Positions 1 through 8,465 of a DNA stretch of 64,000 bases are shown here, piece by piece; the first letter of the stretch is position 1; the number at the start of each line of letters is the position of its first letter. This stretch comes from UBA8337 sp965221415 (GTDB lineage: Bacteria > Pseudomonadota > Alphaproteobacteria > RS24): the NCBI GenBank assembly GCA_965221415.1, contig OZ244887.1, positions 1,488,001 to 1,552,000 of the forward strand, read 5' to 3'. The notes beneath the pieces were generated by a model. The model saw only the letters and a list, made by a program, of their open reading frames with translations, searched no databases and was not told the origin of the DNA. The translations under genes were made by a program, and so were the position numbers.

Positions 1-1
1 C

Positions 2-559
2 ATGCAGCGCGCCAATACGCAAGGGCCTGAAAACTGGCGGCAGCTTTTCGAGATGTGCAAAGCCGAAACCGATAGCGTCACCCCCGGCTTGGGCGCGTTA
101 ATGGAAACCCAACTCGCCACCATGCAAAGCGATTGGCCTGATGATTTGCCGCGCGGGATTATCCACGCCGATGCGTTTCCCGATAATGTTTTTTTCGACA
201 AGAGCGACGTGTCGGGCATTATTGATTTTTATTTCGCCTGCAACGATATTCTCGCTTATGATTTGGCGATTATGCTCAACGCGTGGTGCTTTGAGGCCGA
301 TGTGAGTTTCAATATCACCAAAGCGCGCAGCCTTCTGGCGGGCTATCAATCGGTGCGCCCCATGTCAGCCGACGAGATAAACGCCATGCCAATATTGGCC
401 GCAGGCGCTGCGATGCGATTTCTAACGTCGCGGCTTTACGACTGGCTCAACCAACCAGAAGATGCGCTTCTCGTGCCGAAAAACCCAGTCGATTATTTGC
501 GCCGCCTGCGCTTTCATCAGCACGTCACCAGTGCCTCCGATTATGGGTTAGATATATAA
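2..559 (+). CDS. thrB: Homoserine kinase (APH-type ThrB), C-terminal part, cut by window start
   Basis: This is the C-terminal 185 residues of a choline-kinase/APH-fold homoserine kinase, the alphaproteobacterial ThrB type, which phosphorylates L-homoserine with ATP in threonine synthesis. The Brenner-type catalytic motif HADAFPDNVFF lies near residue 55, followed by the metal-binding IIDFYFA segment. The family is usually about 320 residues, so the ATG at base 2 is probably an internal methionine and the true start lies left of the window. The stop TAA shares its last base with the rnhA ATG, so the two genes are translationally coupled. The next pathway enzyme, threonine synthase, lies at 3847-5244 on the other strand. 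The family call is fairly secure; the start is unknown. Confidence 0.85.
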   Translation: MQRANTQGPENWRQLFEMCKAETDSVTPGLGALMETQLATMQSDWPDDLPRGIIHADAFPDNVFFDKSDVSGIIDFYFACNDILAYDLAIMLNAWCFEADVSFNITKARSLLAGYQSVRPMSADEINAMPILAAGAAMRFLTSRLYDWLNQPEDALLVPKNPVDYLRRLRFHQHVTSASDYGLDI

Positions 560-990
560 TGTTTATCATTTATACCGATGGCGCATGTTCAGGCAATCCG
601 GGACCCGGCGGCTGGGGCGCGCGCATCGAAGACCCCGACGGGGTTCGCGAAATATATGATGGCGAAGCCCAAACCACCAATAATCGCATGGAATTAATGG
701 CTGCTATCGAAGCGCTCAAAAGCCTCCCAGATGGCGCGACCGTCACGCTGACAACCGACAGCACCTATGTGAAAGACGGCATCACAAGCTGGATTATCAA
801 TTGGAAAAAGCGCGGCTGGAAAACCGCCGCCAGAAAGCCCGTAAAAAATGTCGACCTTTGGCAAGCCCTCGACGCGCAATGCGCCCGCCACCAAATCGAC
901 TGGCAATGGATAAAAGGCCACGCTGGCCATGCAGGAAACGAACGCGCCGATGAACTGGCACGCCTCGGCATGGCACCGTTTCAAGAATAA
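559..990 (+). CDS. rnhA: Ribonuclease HI
   Basis: RNase HI, a cytoplasmic endonuclease that cleaves the RNA strand of RNA-DNA hybrids such as Okazaki primers and R-loops. The 143 residues match the usual bacterial length. The catalytic acidic residues are visible: D7 in YTDGACSGNPG, E45 in NNRMELMAA, D67 in TTDSTYV and D131 in NERADELA, with the assisting His in the GHAGH loop. The ATG overlaps the thrB stop by one base. thrB next to rnhA is a common arrangement in alphaproteobacteria. Confidence 0.97.
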   Translation: MFIIYTDGACSGNPGPGGWGARIEDPDGVREIYDGEAQTTNNRMELMAAIEALKSLPDGATVTLTTDSTYVKDGITSWIINWKKRGWKTAARKPVKNVDLWQALDAQCARHQIDWQWIKGHAGHAGNERADELARLGMAPFQE

Positions 991-996
991 ACCGCT

Positions 997-1485
997 TTAG
1001 CTGAGTTGCGACAGCAGGTTTTCGACCCCGCTTTCAACCGCCTGACCCGGATTGCTTTCCACATTGAGCGTTTCGATAACGCCATCGCGCACAATCATCG
1101 AATAGCGCAAAGAACGTGTGCCCATGCCAAAGCCCGAACCATCCATAGAAAGCCCAAGCTTCTCGGTCAGCTCCGCATTGCCATCGCCAACCATCATCAC
1201 TTTACCATTCGTGCCTTGCTGTTGACCCCACGCGCTCATCACAAACGCATCATTCACCGATAGGCAAACAATCGTATCGACACCTGCGCTGCGCAAATCT
1301 TCGGATTTTTCAACAAAACCCGGCAAATGCTGGTTCGAGCATGTCGGGGTGAAAGCCCCCGGCAGCGCAAACATCGCAACGGTTTTGCCGCCAAATAATT
1401 CAGCCGTGGTAATCGGAGTCGGCCCCGCATCCGTCATGTGCATCAATTGAGCCTCGGGTATTTTATCGCCAGCTTTTACAGTCAT
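997..1485 (-). CDS. Peroxiredoxin of the Prx5 type
   Basis: A thiol peroxidase of the Prx5/atypical 2-Cys group, reducing hydrogen peroxide and organic peroxides. The peroxidatic cysteine is C49 in PGAFTPTCSNQHLPGF, the hallmark Prx5 active-site sequence. A second cysteine occurs at residue 74. At 162 residues it has the normal length, and there is no fused glutaredoxin domain. The gene converges on rnhA with 6 bp between the stop codons. The physiological reductant (glutathione/glutaredoxin or thioredoxin) cannot be read from the sequence. Confidence 0.93.
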   Translation of the reverse strand: MTVKAGDKIPEAQLMHMTDAGPTPITTAELFGGKTVAMFALPGAFTPTCSNQHLPGFVEKSEDLRSAGVDTIVCLSVNDAFVMSAWGQQQGTNGKVMMVGDGNAELTEKLGLSMDGSGFGMGTRSLRYSMIVRDGVIETLNVESNPGQAVESGVENLLSQLS

Positions 1486-1500
1486 ATCTATCTTCCCTTT

Positions 1501-2328
1501 TTATTTTGTGAGCCGAGGCTCGTTTTGCGTTAGCAACCGATGGTCGCGCACCGTAATCTCTTGTTCAATAGCGCGCATACCATGGCGCACAACAAAACTC
1601 AACTTACGCCCAATTAACGGATGGTCAAGCTTTGACCACGCAGGAATCTCAATCAAATACGATGCAGGGTGACGCGCCACGATACGCGGTGGCCCCAAAA
1701 CATCATGCGGACCCGGCACACTCATGACTCGCGGGTTCACCAGATTCTCTCCCGACACCACTAATTGCAGCGATACGCCATCAAACGTCGCGCTGCTAAT
1801 CATCAAATCCGCCGACGGTTTTTCTGCTTGCGCGCGCAATATCTCGGTCACGACTTGCTTATGCTCTGAAGCCGCCAGTTTTCCCGTGTCGATTTTCAGC
1901 GTGCGCTTCATATCGAGCGGCACGCAAACCTCACGGCACACGCCGATAAGCCCCGTAAAATTCAACGTGCCATCACCGTTCACATCTAGCGGAAACGCAA
2001 AGCCCGTCATCATCTCATAGCCATAAAATCCGCCGACCCCATCATCAAAGAAAAACGGTGCGGGAAATATCGCTTTGCCAACATCGATGTTGTCGCTACC
2101 AGTAAAGCTAAACTCGGGCGCAATCCCACTCGCCCCCGGATAGCGCCAATATGTGTGCCAAGCTGGCTTTAATTGAATCTGCAACGCGGCATAGGCCTGC
2201 CCGTCCACTTGCGCGGCCACAAGACGGTAGCGCACGGGCTTTACATCCACCCAACTGGTTTGCGCCGCATGGGCGGATACCACCAACACGGCCAAAACAG
2301 CTTGAATCCATATGCTTAAACGCAACAT
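1501..2328 (-). CDS. Exported DsbD N-terminal-domain-like protein
   Basis: A 275-residue exported protein with a signal peptide (about residues 1-21, ending SAHA). It resembles the periplasmic N-terminal domain of the thiol:disulfide interchange protein DsbD, including the cysteine pair C131/C135 in GVCREVCVPL. It lacks DsbD's membrane and thioredoxin domains, so it probably acts as a stand-alone periplasmic thiol-redox partner rather than a full transmembrane electron carrier. It sits 15 bp downstream of the peroxiredoxin start and is co-oriented with it, which suggests a shared redox role. The partner that would supply electrons is not in the window. Confidence 0.75.
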   Translation of the reverse strand: MLRLSIWIQAVLAVLVVSAHAAQTSWVDVKPVRYRLVAAQVDGQAYAALQIQLKPAWHTYWRYPGASGIAPEFSFTGSDNIDVGKAIFPAPFFFDDGVGGFYGYEMMTGFAFPLDVNGDGTLNFTGLIGVCREVCVPLDMKRTLKIDTGKLAASEHKQVVTEILRAQAEKPSADLMISSATFDGVSLQLVVSGENLVNPRVMSVPGPHDVLGPPRIVARHPASYLIEIPAWSKLDHPLIGRKLSFVVRHGMRAIEQEITVRDHRLLTQNEPRLTK

Positions 2329-2348
2329 AGCTTTTTATAGCGTTTTCA

Positions 2349-2377
2349 AAGACACAAGACGAGACCTGCTTTATAAT
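2349..2377 (+). promoter_or_regulatory. Probable sigma-70-type promoter of yqgE, predicting a leaderless mRNA
   Basis: A perfect TATAAT lies at 2372-2377, with AAGACA (4 of 6 matches to TTGACA) exactly 17 bp upstream at 2349-2354. The yqgE ATG begins at 2385, seven bases after the -10 box, so transcription would start at or beside the start codon. No Shine-Dalgarno sequence is visible. The alternative ATG at 2391 would give a leader of only about 7 nt. Confidence 0.55.
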
Positions 2378-2384
2378 TGCTTTC

Positions 2385-2936
2385 ATGAATATGGATAGTC
2401 TATCTGGCCAATTTCTATTGGCGATGCCCGGCATGGGTGATGATCGTTTTGAGCGGAGCGTGATTTATATCCTCACGCATGACCGCGAGGGCGCGATGGG
2501 CTTTATCATCAATCAGCCCGCCGATGGTATGAAGCTTGGGGATATCGCCACTAATCTGCCCGAACAAGTGGCGGCGACGGGCTTGCGCAATTTACCGGTT
2601 TTTATCGGCGGGCCAGTGGAAAGTGAGCATGGTTTCATGTTGCACACGCCTGAACCCATAAAAGATAATGCGATGACTGTCGAAGTGACGCAATCTCTGG
2701 AGATTCTGCTCAATGCAGCGCGCGCCAAAGGCCCGCAGCATATGCGACTGCTGCTCGGCTATACGGGGTGGGGGCCGGGTCAATTAGAGGGCGAAATTCA
2801 AGAAAATGCGTGGCTCACATGCCCCGCCGATATCGCCGATATTTTTGCCCAGCCACACGAAAACCTATACAAAAAATGCGCCGCTAGAATCGGCATTGAC
2901 CTAGCTCTGCTGAGCCACAAAGGCGGCGAAGCGTAA
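2385..2936 (+). CDS. yqgE: YqgE/AlgH family protein
   Basis: A 183-residue protein of the YqgE/AlgH family (UPF0301), a conserved cytoplasmic fold of unsettled function that was linked to alginate regulation in Pseudomonas. The diagnostic N-terminal segment is present (GQFLLAMPGMGDDRFERSV), followed by GAMGFIINQP, and the length is typical. It is transcribed away from the DsbD-N-like gene, with 56 bp between the starts. ATGs at 2385 and 2391 are both possible starts; the second gives a protein shorter by two residues. It converges on the membrane protein at 2940. Confidence 0.95.
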   Translation: MNMDSLSGQFLLAMPGMGDDRFERSVIYILTHDREGAMGFIINQPADGMKLGDIATNLPEQVAATGLRNLPVFIGGPVESEHGFMLHTPEPIKDNAMTVEVTQSLEILLNAARAKGPQHMRLLLGYTGWGPGQLEGEIQENAWLTCPADIADIFAQPHENLYKKCAARIGIDLALLSHKGGEA

Positions 2937-2939
2937 TCG

Positions 2940-3842
2940 CTAATAGCGCCTATCGGGAATAAAAAACGCGCCTAAGAATATCGTGCCGCAAATCATCGCT
3001 AGGGTAATATCACCCATTTCAGATGAAATCAGACCCGCAAAGTCAGGCGAGACGACTTGTAGCGTCCAAAGGCTCGCCAGTGCCAGAAATCCTATATCCG
3101 CGATGATAATCACCCGCGTCCAATAATTGCGGTTAATCGCAAAACGAATAACCAAATTGAGATGCGCCACAATACTCATCAACACTCCCAAACCAAAAGC
3201 TAGCTGAATGGCTTGCGTGCGATACATTAGCAATCCCGCAAAATCTTGCGGGTCGGGCAACACATCGCGCATCCATAAGCATCCCAAAAGCACAAATAGA
3301 CTGCCCCCCATCGTCAACGCATACGCCCCACGCCGCGAGCGTTGGTAAATCGTCATCATCAGAGAAAGCGCAAACAATATCGTCAGCAAAAACAAAACCC
3401 CCGCATGGAAAGTTTGGCGACCACTAATATGCGCGGCCAACTCGTCGGGCGACCAAAGATAAAGCGCCGTCTTATCTGGATGGTTGAGCAAATAAAAACT
3501 TTGCACCACGCTAGGCGGCACAGTGAACACAAGCCCATTGGACGCGCCCGTCAGCGTTGCAAACTCGCGGTCATCCGACGAAAACAGCCGCAAAGCCTGA
3601 CGACTGCCACCCTGCACCCCTAACGCCACCGCCAAATCATTAAGCGGCGGGCGCACCAACACCAAATTCAGCGTGCTCGAGCCACTATTCTGAATGGCGA
3701 ACGTCTGACCGCCTTTTTCGGAGGTCGCCATATAAGGCGTGAGTTCTAAAACACGAAAACTATCATCAAGGCGCAACGGGTCAGCCGCCTGCGCGGTGTT
3801 TACCATCGCGAAAAAAAACAGCAGGGAGAATAAATATCGCAT
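2940..3842 (-). CDS. Membrane protein with exported domain, 7TMR-DISM-like, no output domain
   Basis: I read the start at 3842 (MRYLFSLLFFF), giving 300 residues; the open frame extends 24 codons upstream but into thrC. A signal peptide ends near AQAA. About 150 exported residues follow, then roughly five hydrophobic helices up to the C-terminus. The plan resembles 7TMR-DISM receptor inputs, but no GGDEF, kinase or other output domain follows, and fewer than seven helices are apparent. It begins 4 bp after the thrC stop and is the last gene of the oxidase operon. Function unknown; it may be a truncated receptor or a free-standing sensor subunit. Confidence 0.6.
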   Translation of the reverse strand: MRYLFSLLFFFAMVNTAQAADPLRLDDSFRVLELTPYMATSEKGGQTFAIQNSGSSTLNLVLVRPPLNDLAVALGVQGGSRQALRLFSSDDREFATLTGASNGLVFTVPPSVVQSFYLLNHPDKTALYLWSPDELAAHISGRQTFHAGVLFLLTILFALSLMMTIYQRSRRGAYALTMGGSLFVLLGCLWMRDVLPDPQDFAGLLMYRTQAIQLAFGLGVLMSIVAHLNLVIRFAINRNYWTRVIIIADIGFLALASLWTLQVVSPDFAGLISSEMGDITLAMICGTIFLGAFFIPDRRY

Positions 3843-3846
3843 GCAC

Positions 3847-5244
3847 CTAAGCCCCTCTCGTATTGTCGCGAATAAACGTTTCCACGGCGGGCAGCGCGTT
3901 CGGCAAGGTAACAAAATGCTCTGGCTTGTCCATCATATCGACCATCGGCTGCGGCGTGTCGGGGGCAACATCATAGGCTTCCATAACAGCTTTTGGAAAC
4001 TTCGCAGGATGGGCTGTCGCCAAGCTGACCATTGGCACGCCATCGGGCAAGATAGCCCGCGCCGCCGCCGCCACGCCGATGGCACTATGCGGGTCAATCT
4101 GGAACCCAGCTTGCGTGAAAACATCGCGCATCACATTTAACGTCTGCGTTTCATCGACCCTTGCCGCTGCAAACATCGCGCGCATTAAGTGCAGCTCGTT
4201 TTCCGACATCTCAAAGCGACCCGATTGCGCCAGCATCCCCATCAGCGCGCGCACACGATGCGCATCACGCCCCGTCACCTCAAACAATAGGCGTTCAAAA
4301 TTGCTCGATATCTGAATATCCATACTCGGGCTAGAGGTGGCCACCACCGCATCGGTTTCGTAAGCCCCCGTATCCAATGTGCGCACCAGAATATCGTTCA
4401 CATTGGTGGCAATCATCAGCTGCGCAATCGGCAGACCCATTTGCGCCGCCACATAGCCTGCAAATATATCGCCGAAATTGCCCGTCGGCACCGAGAAAGC
4501 CACCGATTTGTCAGGCGCACCTAATTGCGCGGCAGCGGTGAAATAATAGGTGATTTGCGCCATAACCCGCGCCCAATTGATAGAGTTAACCCCCGCCAGA
4601 GACATCTCTTGGCGAAACGGCGCATCGTTAAACATCGCCTTCACCAAAGCCTGACAATCATCAAACGTGCCATCAATCGCCAATGTGTGAACATTCGCAT
4701 CATCTGGTGTGGTCATCTGCTTGCGCTGCACATCTGACACGCGGCCATCGGGAAATAAAATAAACACATCAACCGCTTCGCGCCCACGGAAAGCCTCAAT
4801 CGCCGCACCGCCCGTATCACCCGACGTCGCTCCAACAATCGTCGCCCGCACCCCTCGCCGCACAAGCGCGTCATCCATCAAACCAGCCAGCAATTGCATC
4901 GCAATGTCTTTAAACGCCAAAGTCGGCCCATGGTATAATTCGAGAAAATAATGCCCACCGCCCAAATCCGTCAGCGGCGCGATTTCAGGAACGCTAAACC
5001 CCGCATAGGCTTGCTCAACCAAAACCGCAAGGCGGTCACGCGACACATCATCACCCATAAATGGATGCAATACCTCAACCGCCACATGCTCATAAGACGC
5101 GCCCTGAAAGCTCTTTAGCATTGCCGAACTCAGACGCGGCCAGACTTCTGGCACATAAAGACCCCCATCAGTGGCCAAGCCAGCCAGCAATGCTTCTTCA
5201 AAGCTCAAAATCGGTGCTTGCCCGCGTGTCGAGATATATTTCAC
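3847..5244 (-). CDS. thrC: Threonine synthase
   Basis: A PLP-dependent lyase converting O-phospho-L-homoserine to L-threonine. The 465-residue length fits the long proteobacterial form. The N-terminal start MKYISTRGQAP and the segment ATDGGLYVPE are characteristic. The PLP lysine is K112 in LAFKDIAMQ, and the phosphate-binding SGDTGGAA follows. The ATG overlaps the SURF1 stop by 4 nt (ATGA), so the gene is coupled to the cytochrome oxidase operon, a conserved alphaproteobacterial arrangement. Confidence 0.97.
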   Translation of the reverse strand: MKYISTRGQAPILSFEEALLAGLATDGGLYVPEVWPRLSSAMLKSFQGASYEHVAVEVLHPFMGDDVSRDRLAVLVEQAYAGFSVPEIAPLTDLGGGHYFLELYHGPTLAFKDIAMQLLAGLMDDALVRRGVRATIVGATSGDTGGAAIEAFRGREAVDVFILFPDGRVSDVQRKQMTTPDDANVHTLAIDGTFDDCQALVKAMFNDAPFRQEMSLAGVNSINWARVMAQITYYFTAAAQLGAPDKSVAFSVPTGNFGDIFAGYVAAQMGLPIAQLMIATNVNDILVRTLDTGAYETDAVVATSSPSMDIQISSNFERLLFEVTGRDAHRVRALMGMLAQSGRFEMSENELHLMRAMFAAARVDETQTLNVMRDVFTQAGFQIDPHSAIGVAAAARAILPDGVPMVSLATAHPAKFPKAVMEAYDVAPDTPQPMVDMMDKPEHFVTLPNALPAVETFIRDNTRGA

Positions 5245-5990
5245 CGAGCTGTATCCTCTGTCTGCCTCGCCTTTTTGCGAGATCTATAAAAACCGATGTG
5301 CCACAGTCCAGAAATAATCACAAGCACTATAGCAAGGCCAAACCACGTGCCAGCATATTGCAAATGGTTATTTGTAAAAACCATACGCGTCTGCCCGCCG
5401 CGTGGCCATGCGTCTGTGGGGCTAGCGATTTCGCCCAGCAGAGGCGGCAGCGCGATATTCCAAAATGCCCCGATGGCTTTCGGGTCGCGCACATAAAACA
5501 GATTTTGTGATGGCCTATCCGCATTATCAAAACGCCCGCGCGCATCTGGCCATCGCAAAATAACCGAGAGATTTTGCGCGCCCCCTTGCAGAGCAATATC
5601 TTTTAGCCGTGCCGGCACAAAGCCACGGTCAATCAGTAAAGCCGTGCCATCGCGCAAATAAAACGGCGACAAAACATGATAGCCAACCGCATCTGAACGC
5701 GGCAGATTTGGCGGTTTATTTTCAATTTGAGTGAACCAGAAAACCGCTTCATCGCCAAAACGTCCGCGCAAAGTCGCCATACGATATTCATCCGACGCTT
5801 GCCGCAAGCCTGCAATATCTTGCTGTGTGCTAAGAATAAGAGGCACGGCCAAACGGCGCGCCGCGATGCGCTCGATAAGCGCTTCTTTCCACGCCAGACG
5901 TTCAAGCTGCCAAACCCCAAGCCACACCAACACAGCCAAAGCGACAAACGTCGAAACAACCGACCAAAAAGGGGGTCTAGTGCGCTGCAC
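5241..5990 (-). CDS. SURF1 family cytochrome oxidase assembly protein
   Basis: A SURF1/Shy1-type inner-membrane assembly factor for heme a insertion into cytochrome c oxidase subunit I. The 249 residues show the family's two terminal membrane helices (about residues 8-26 and 213-233) around a periplasmic loop, with WQLERLAWK after the first helix and a conserved LIDRGFVP. The start is a GTG at 5988-5990 and lies 14 bp inside the end of ctaE, so translation is coupled. It is the penultimate oxidase-related gene before thrC. Confidence 0.93.
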   Translation of the reverse strand: MQRTRPPFWSVVSTFVALAVLVWLGVWQLERLAWKEALIERIAARRLAVPLILSTQQDIAGLRQASDEYRMATLRGRFGDEAVFWFTQIENKPPNLPRSDAVGYHVLSPFYLRDGTALLIDRGFVPARLKDIALQGGAQNLSVILRWPDARGRFDNADRPSQNLFYVRDPKAIGAFWNIALPPLLGEIASPTDAWPRGGQTRMVFTNNHLQYAGTWFGLAIVLVIISGLWHIGFYRSRKKARQTEDTAR

Positions 5991-6804
5991 CTGCGCCCAG
6001 AATATAAATCACCACAAACAGAAACAGCCAGACAACGTCAACAAAGTGCCAATACCAAGCCGCCGCCTCAAAGCCAAAATGCTGTTGCGGCGTAAAGTGA
6101 CCACTAAGAGCGCGCAGCAAGCAAACCACCAAAAAGATAGTCCCAACTAAAACATGAAATCCATGAAAGCCCGTCGCCATGAAGAAAGTCGCGCCGTAAA
6201 TATGGCCAGAAAAACCGAAAGCCGCGTGTTGGTATTCATAAACCTGAAAAACCGTGAACATCGCCCCCAACGCAACGGTCAAAATAAGACCCCATTTCAA
6301 GCCTTCGCGGTCGTCATGCTGCAGTGCATGATGCGCCCATGTCACCGTCGTCCCCGATGTCAGCAAAACGAGCGTGTTAATCAGCGGCAAGTGCCATGGG
6401 TCAAATGTTTCGATACCCACGGGCGGCCATTGCCCGCCTGTCAGCTCGGCGCGCGACGCTTGAATCGCCTCGCCCGGAAACAGGCTGACATCAAAATACG
6501 CCCAAAACCAAGCGACAAAAAACATGACCTCTGAAGCGATAAACAAAATCATCCCGTAGCGATGATGTATCTGCACAACTGGCGTGTGGTCGCCGCCGAT
6601 AGCCTCTTTGACAACATCGCGCCACCAGACCAACATCGTGTAAAGCACCCCAAGCAAACCCACTATAAGCACCCATGGTGTGCCATTGTGGAAAAACTCC
6701 ACCGCGCCAATCGACAACACGAAAATGCTTATCGACCCCACAATCGGCCATGGGCTTGGGTCTACCAGATGATAATCGTGATTTTTCGCGTGACTGTCGG
6801 CCAT
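5977..6804 (-). CDS. ctaE: Cytochrome c oxidase subunit III
   Basis: Subunit III of the aa3-type oxidase, 275 residues from the ATG at 6804 (MADSHAKNHDYH), which follows a good Shine-Dalgarno (GAGGGGAT) lying over the ctaG stop. An in-frame upstream extension to 6876 would run into ctaG and is rejected. Seven hydrophobic helices are evident, with the family segments HHRYGMILFIASEVMFF and GFHGFHVLVGT and the C-terminal YWHFVDVVWLFLF. Subunit III stabilises the core and provides lipid and oxygen access. Confidence 0.97.
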   Translation of the reverse strand: MADSHAKNHDYHLVDPSPWPIVGSISIFVLSIGAVEFFHNGTPWVLIVGLLGVLYTMLVWWRDVVKEAIGGDHTPVVQIHHRYGMILFIASEVMFFVAWFWAYFDVSLFPGEAIQASRAELTGGQWPPVGIETFDPWHLPLINTLVLLTSGTTVTWAHHALQHDDREGLKWGLILTVALGAMFTVFQVYEYQHAAFGFSGHIYGATFFMATGFHGFHVLVGTIFLVVCLLRALSGHFTPQQHFGFEAAAWYWHFVDVVWLFLFVVIYILGAGAAH

Positions 6805-6808
6805 AATT

Positions 6809-7360
6809 CTATCCCCTCGGTAACGTTTCAAAGAATGTATAAGACAAAGTGATGGTTTTGACATCATCCATCTCATGATCGGTCAAAATATCTGGGTCAA
6901 TGAAGAAACTCACTGGCATATCGGCTGATTGGCCGGGCTGCAAAACCTGCTCGGTAAAGCAAAAACAATCTATTTTCGAAAAATAAATCCCAGCCTCGGG
7001 CGGCGACACATTAAATGTCGCTGTGCCGGTTATGGTGCGCTCGGTTGGGTTTTCAGCGCGATAAAAAGCCAAACCCGTCGTGCCAATCGGCAGTGCCACA
7101 GATTCTTTCGGCGGCGCAAATCGCCAAGGCATCTTGCGATTAAGGCTCGCATCAAACCGAACAGTGATAAGCCGTTCAGAAACCGCATCGGGTGCTGTTT
7201 CGGCGATTTGGGTCGTTCCCCCAAAACCCGTAACACGGCAAAACAAATCATATAGCGGCACCGCCGCATAGGATACGCCGACCATGCTCATCGCCACCAA
7301 GGCAGCCCCCATCGCCACTCGTTGATTGGCTCGTTTTGATTTATCGATTGGTTCGCGCAT
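6809..7360 (-). CDS. ctaG: Cytochrome c oxidase assembly protein CtaG (Cox11 type)
   Basis: A Cox11-type copper chaperone that delivers Cu to the CuB site of subunit I. It has one N-terminal membrane helix (about residues 15-35) and a periplasmic domain with the copper-binding CFCF motif (C132 and C134), within the family signature KIDCFCFTEQVL. The 183 residues match alphaproteobacterial CtaG. It lies between the CoxF-like gene and ctaE, as in Paracoccus-type operons. Confidence 0.97.
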   Translation of the reverse strand: MREPIDKSKRANQRVAMGAALVAMSMVGVSYAAVPLYDLFCRVTGFGGTTQIAETAPDAVSERLITVRFDASLNRKMPWRFAPPKESVALPIGTTGLAFYRAENPTERTITGTATFNVSPPEAGIYFSKIDCFCFTEQVLQPGQSADMPVSFFIDPDILTDHEMDDVKTITLSYTFFETLPRG

Positions 7361-7375
7361 CTATCATCGTCTTTT

Positions 7376-7531
7376 CTAAAGTGGCCGTGCGGCGACATTG
7401 ACGCCTAGCTTGACCAGTGTGACCCAGAAAAACAGCCCGACAAAAACCAGTAACGCCACCGCCATAATCGCGGCGCGCTTGCGGCGTTTTTTCAGCAAAT
7501 CCTCAGTCCATATCGGTTTGTCTTCGTCCAT
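7376..7531 (-). CDS. Small CoxF-like membrane protein
   Basis: A 51-residue protein starting at the ATG at 7531 (MDEDKPIWTEDLLKKRRKR); it has a charged cytoplasmic N-terminus and one membrane helix (about residues 23-42). Its size, topology and place between ctaB and ctaG match the CoxF-like small proteins of alphaproteobacterial oxidase operons. Their role is poorly defined but presumably lies in oxidase assembly. The start falls one base beyond the ctaB stop. The identification rests mostly on context. Confidence 0.75.
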   Translation of the reverse strand: MDEDKPIWTEDLLKKRRKRAAIMAVALLVFVGLFFWVTLVKLGVNVAARPL

Positions 7532-7532
7532 A

Positions 7533-8456
7533 TTAGCCCACCAATTTATCTGCTGGCAAAAGCACAAACAGCAGAAATAAATAGAAGATTGAATAGGCAA
7601 ATGTCATGCCCGCGATGCGGTTGCGGATGGCCTCGCGGCAAAATGCCAGCGCCAAACACAAAGCCACAAACACGCCGCCCAACACTGCAGCCCCCATGGC
7701 ATAAAACGCCCCGCTTGTTCCCATCAGATAGGGCAATAGCGAAACCCCAAACAGCACAAACGCATAAGCGACAATATGCGTCAAAGTCGTGCGCACACCC
7801 CTGACAACGGGCAGCATCGGCACATTGGCGGCTTTATAATCATCGTTTTTGACAAGCGCCAACGCCCAGAAATGCGGCGGCGTCCAGAAAAAGATGATGG
7901 CAAAATAAATCAACGGCTCAAAGCTGATACTATTGGCCGCCGCAGCCCACCCAATGACTGGCGGCAACGCGCCCGCCGCACCGCCAATGACAATGTTCTG
8001 CGTGGTCGCGCGCTTCAAGAGCATGGTGTAAATCACCGCGTAAAAGAAAATCGTAAAGCCCAACAACGCCGCGCTGAGATAGTTAATCATCACGCCCATA
8101 GTCATAACCGATAGGCCAGAAACCCAAAGGCCAAAAGTCAAAGCAGAAGATTTCGAAACGCGCCCACTCGGAATAGGCCGCTTTTGGGTTCGGCTCATAA
8201 CGGCGTCAATATCGCTATCATACCACATATTCAACGCCGCCGCCGCACCCGCACCCACCGCGATAAGCGCAAGCGCCGCAATCGCCAGAGCAGGATGCAT
8301 CGCATCAGGTGCCATCACCATGCCCACCAAAGCGGTAAACACCACGAGCGACATCACACGCGGTTTCATCAAAGCGATATAATCAGCCGCAGACCCCGCA
8401 TCCTCCGATACGGATGTCTGTAAATCTACCAATGCCTCTTTGTAGGTCTGGGACAT
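7533..8456 (-). CDS. ctaB: Protoheme IX farnesyltransferase (heme O synthase)
   Basis: A UbiA-superfamily membrane prenyltransferase adding a farnesyl group to heme b to give heme o, the precursor of heme a for this oxidase. The 307 residues show about nine hydrophobic helices. The prenyl-diphosphate-binding aspartate motif is NMWYDSDIDAVM, and the second conserved loop contains KRATTQNIVIGGAAGALPP and KNDDYKAAN. It is 9 bp downstream of ctaD. Confidence 0.97.
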   Translation of the reverse strand: MSQTYKEALVDLQTSVSEDAGSAADYIALMKPRVMSLVVFTALVGMVMAPDAMHPALAIAALALIAVGAGAAAALNMWYDSDIDAVMSRTQKRPIPSGRVSKSSALTFGLWVSGLSVMTMGVMINYLSAALLGFTIFFYAVIYTMLLKRATTQNIVIGGAAGALPPVIGWAAAANSISFEPLIYFAIIFFWTPPHFWALALVKNDDYKAANVPMLPVVRGVRTTLTHIVAYAFVLFGVSLLPYLMGTSGAFYAMGAAVLGGVFVALCLALAFCREAIRNRIAGMTFAYSIFYLFLLFVLLPADKLVG

Positions 8457-8465
8457 AAAAGCTCC

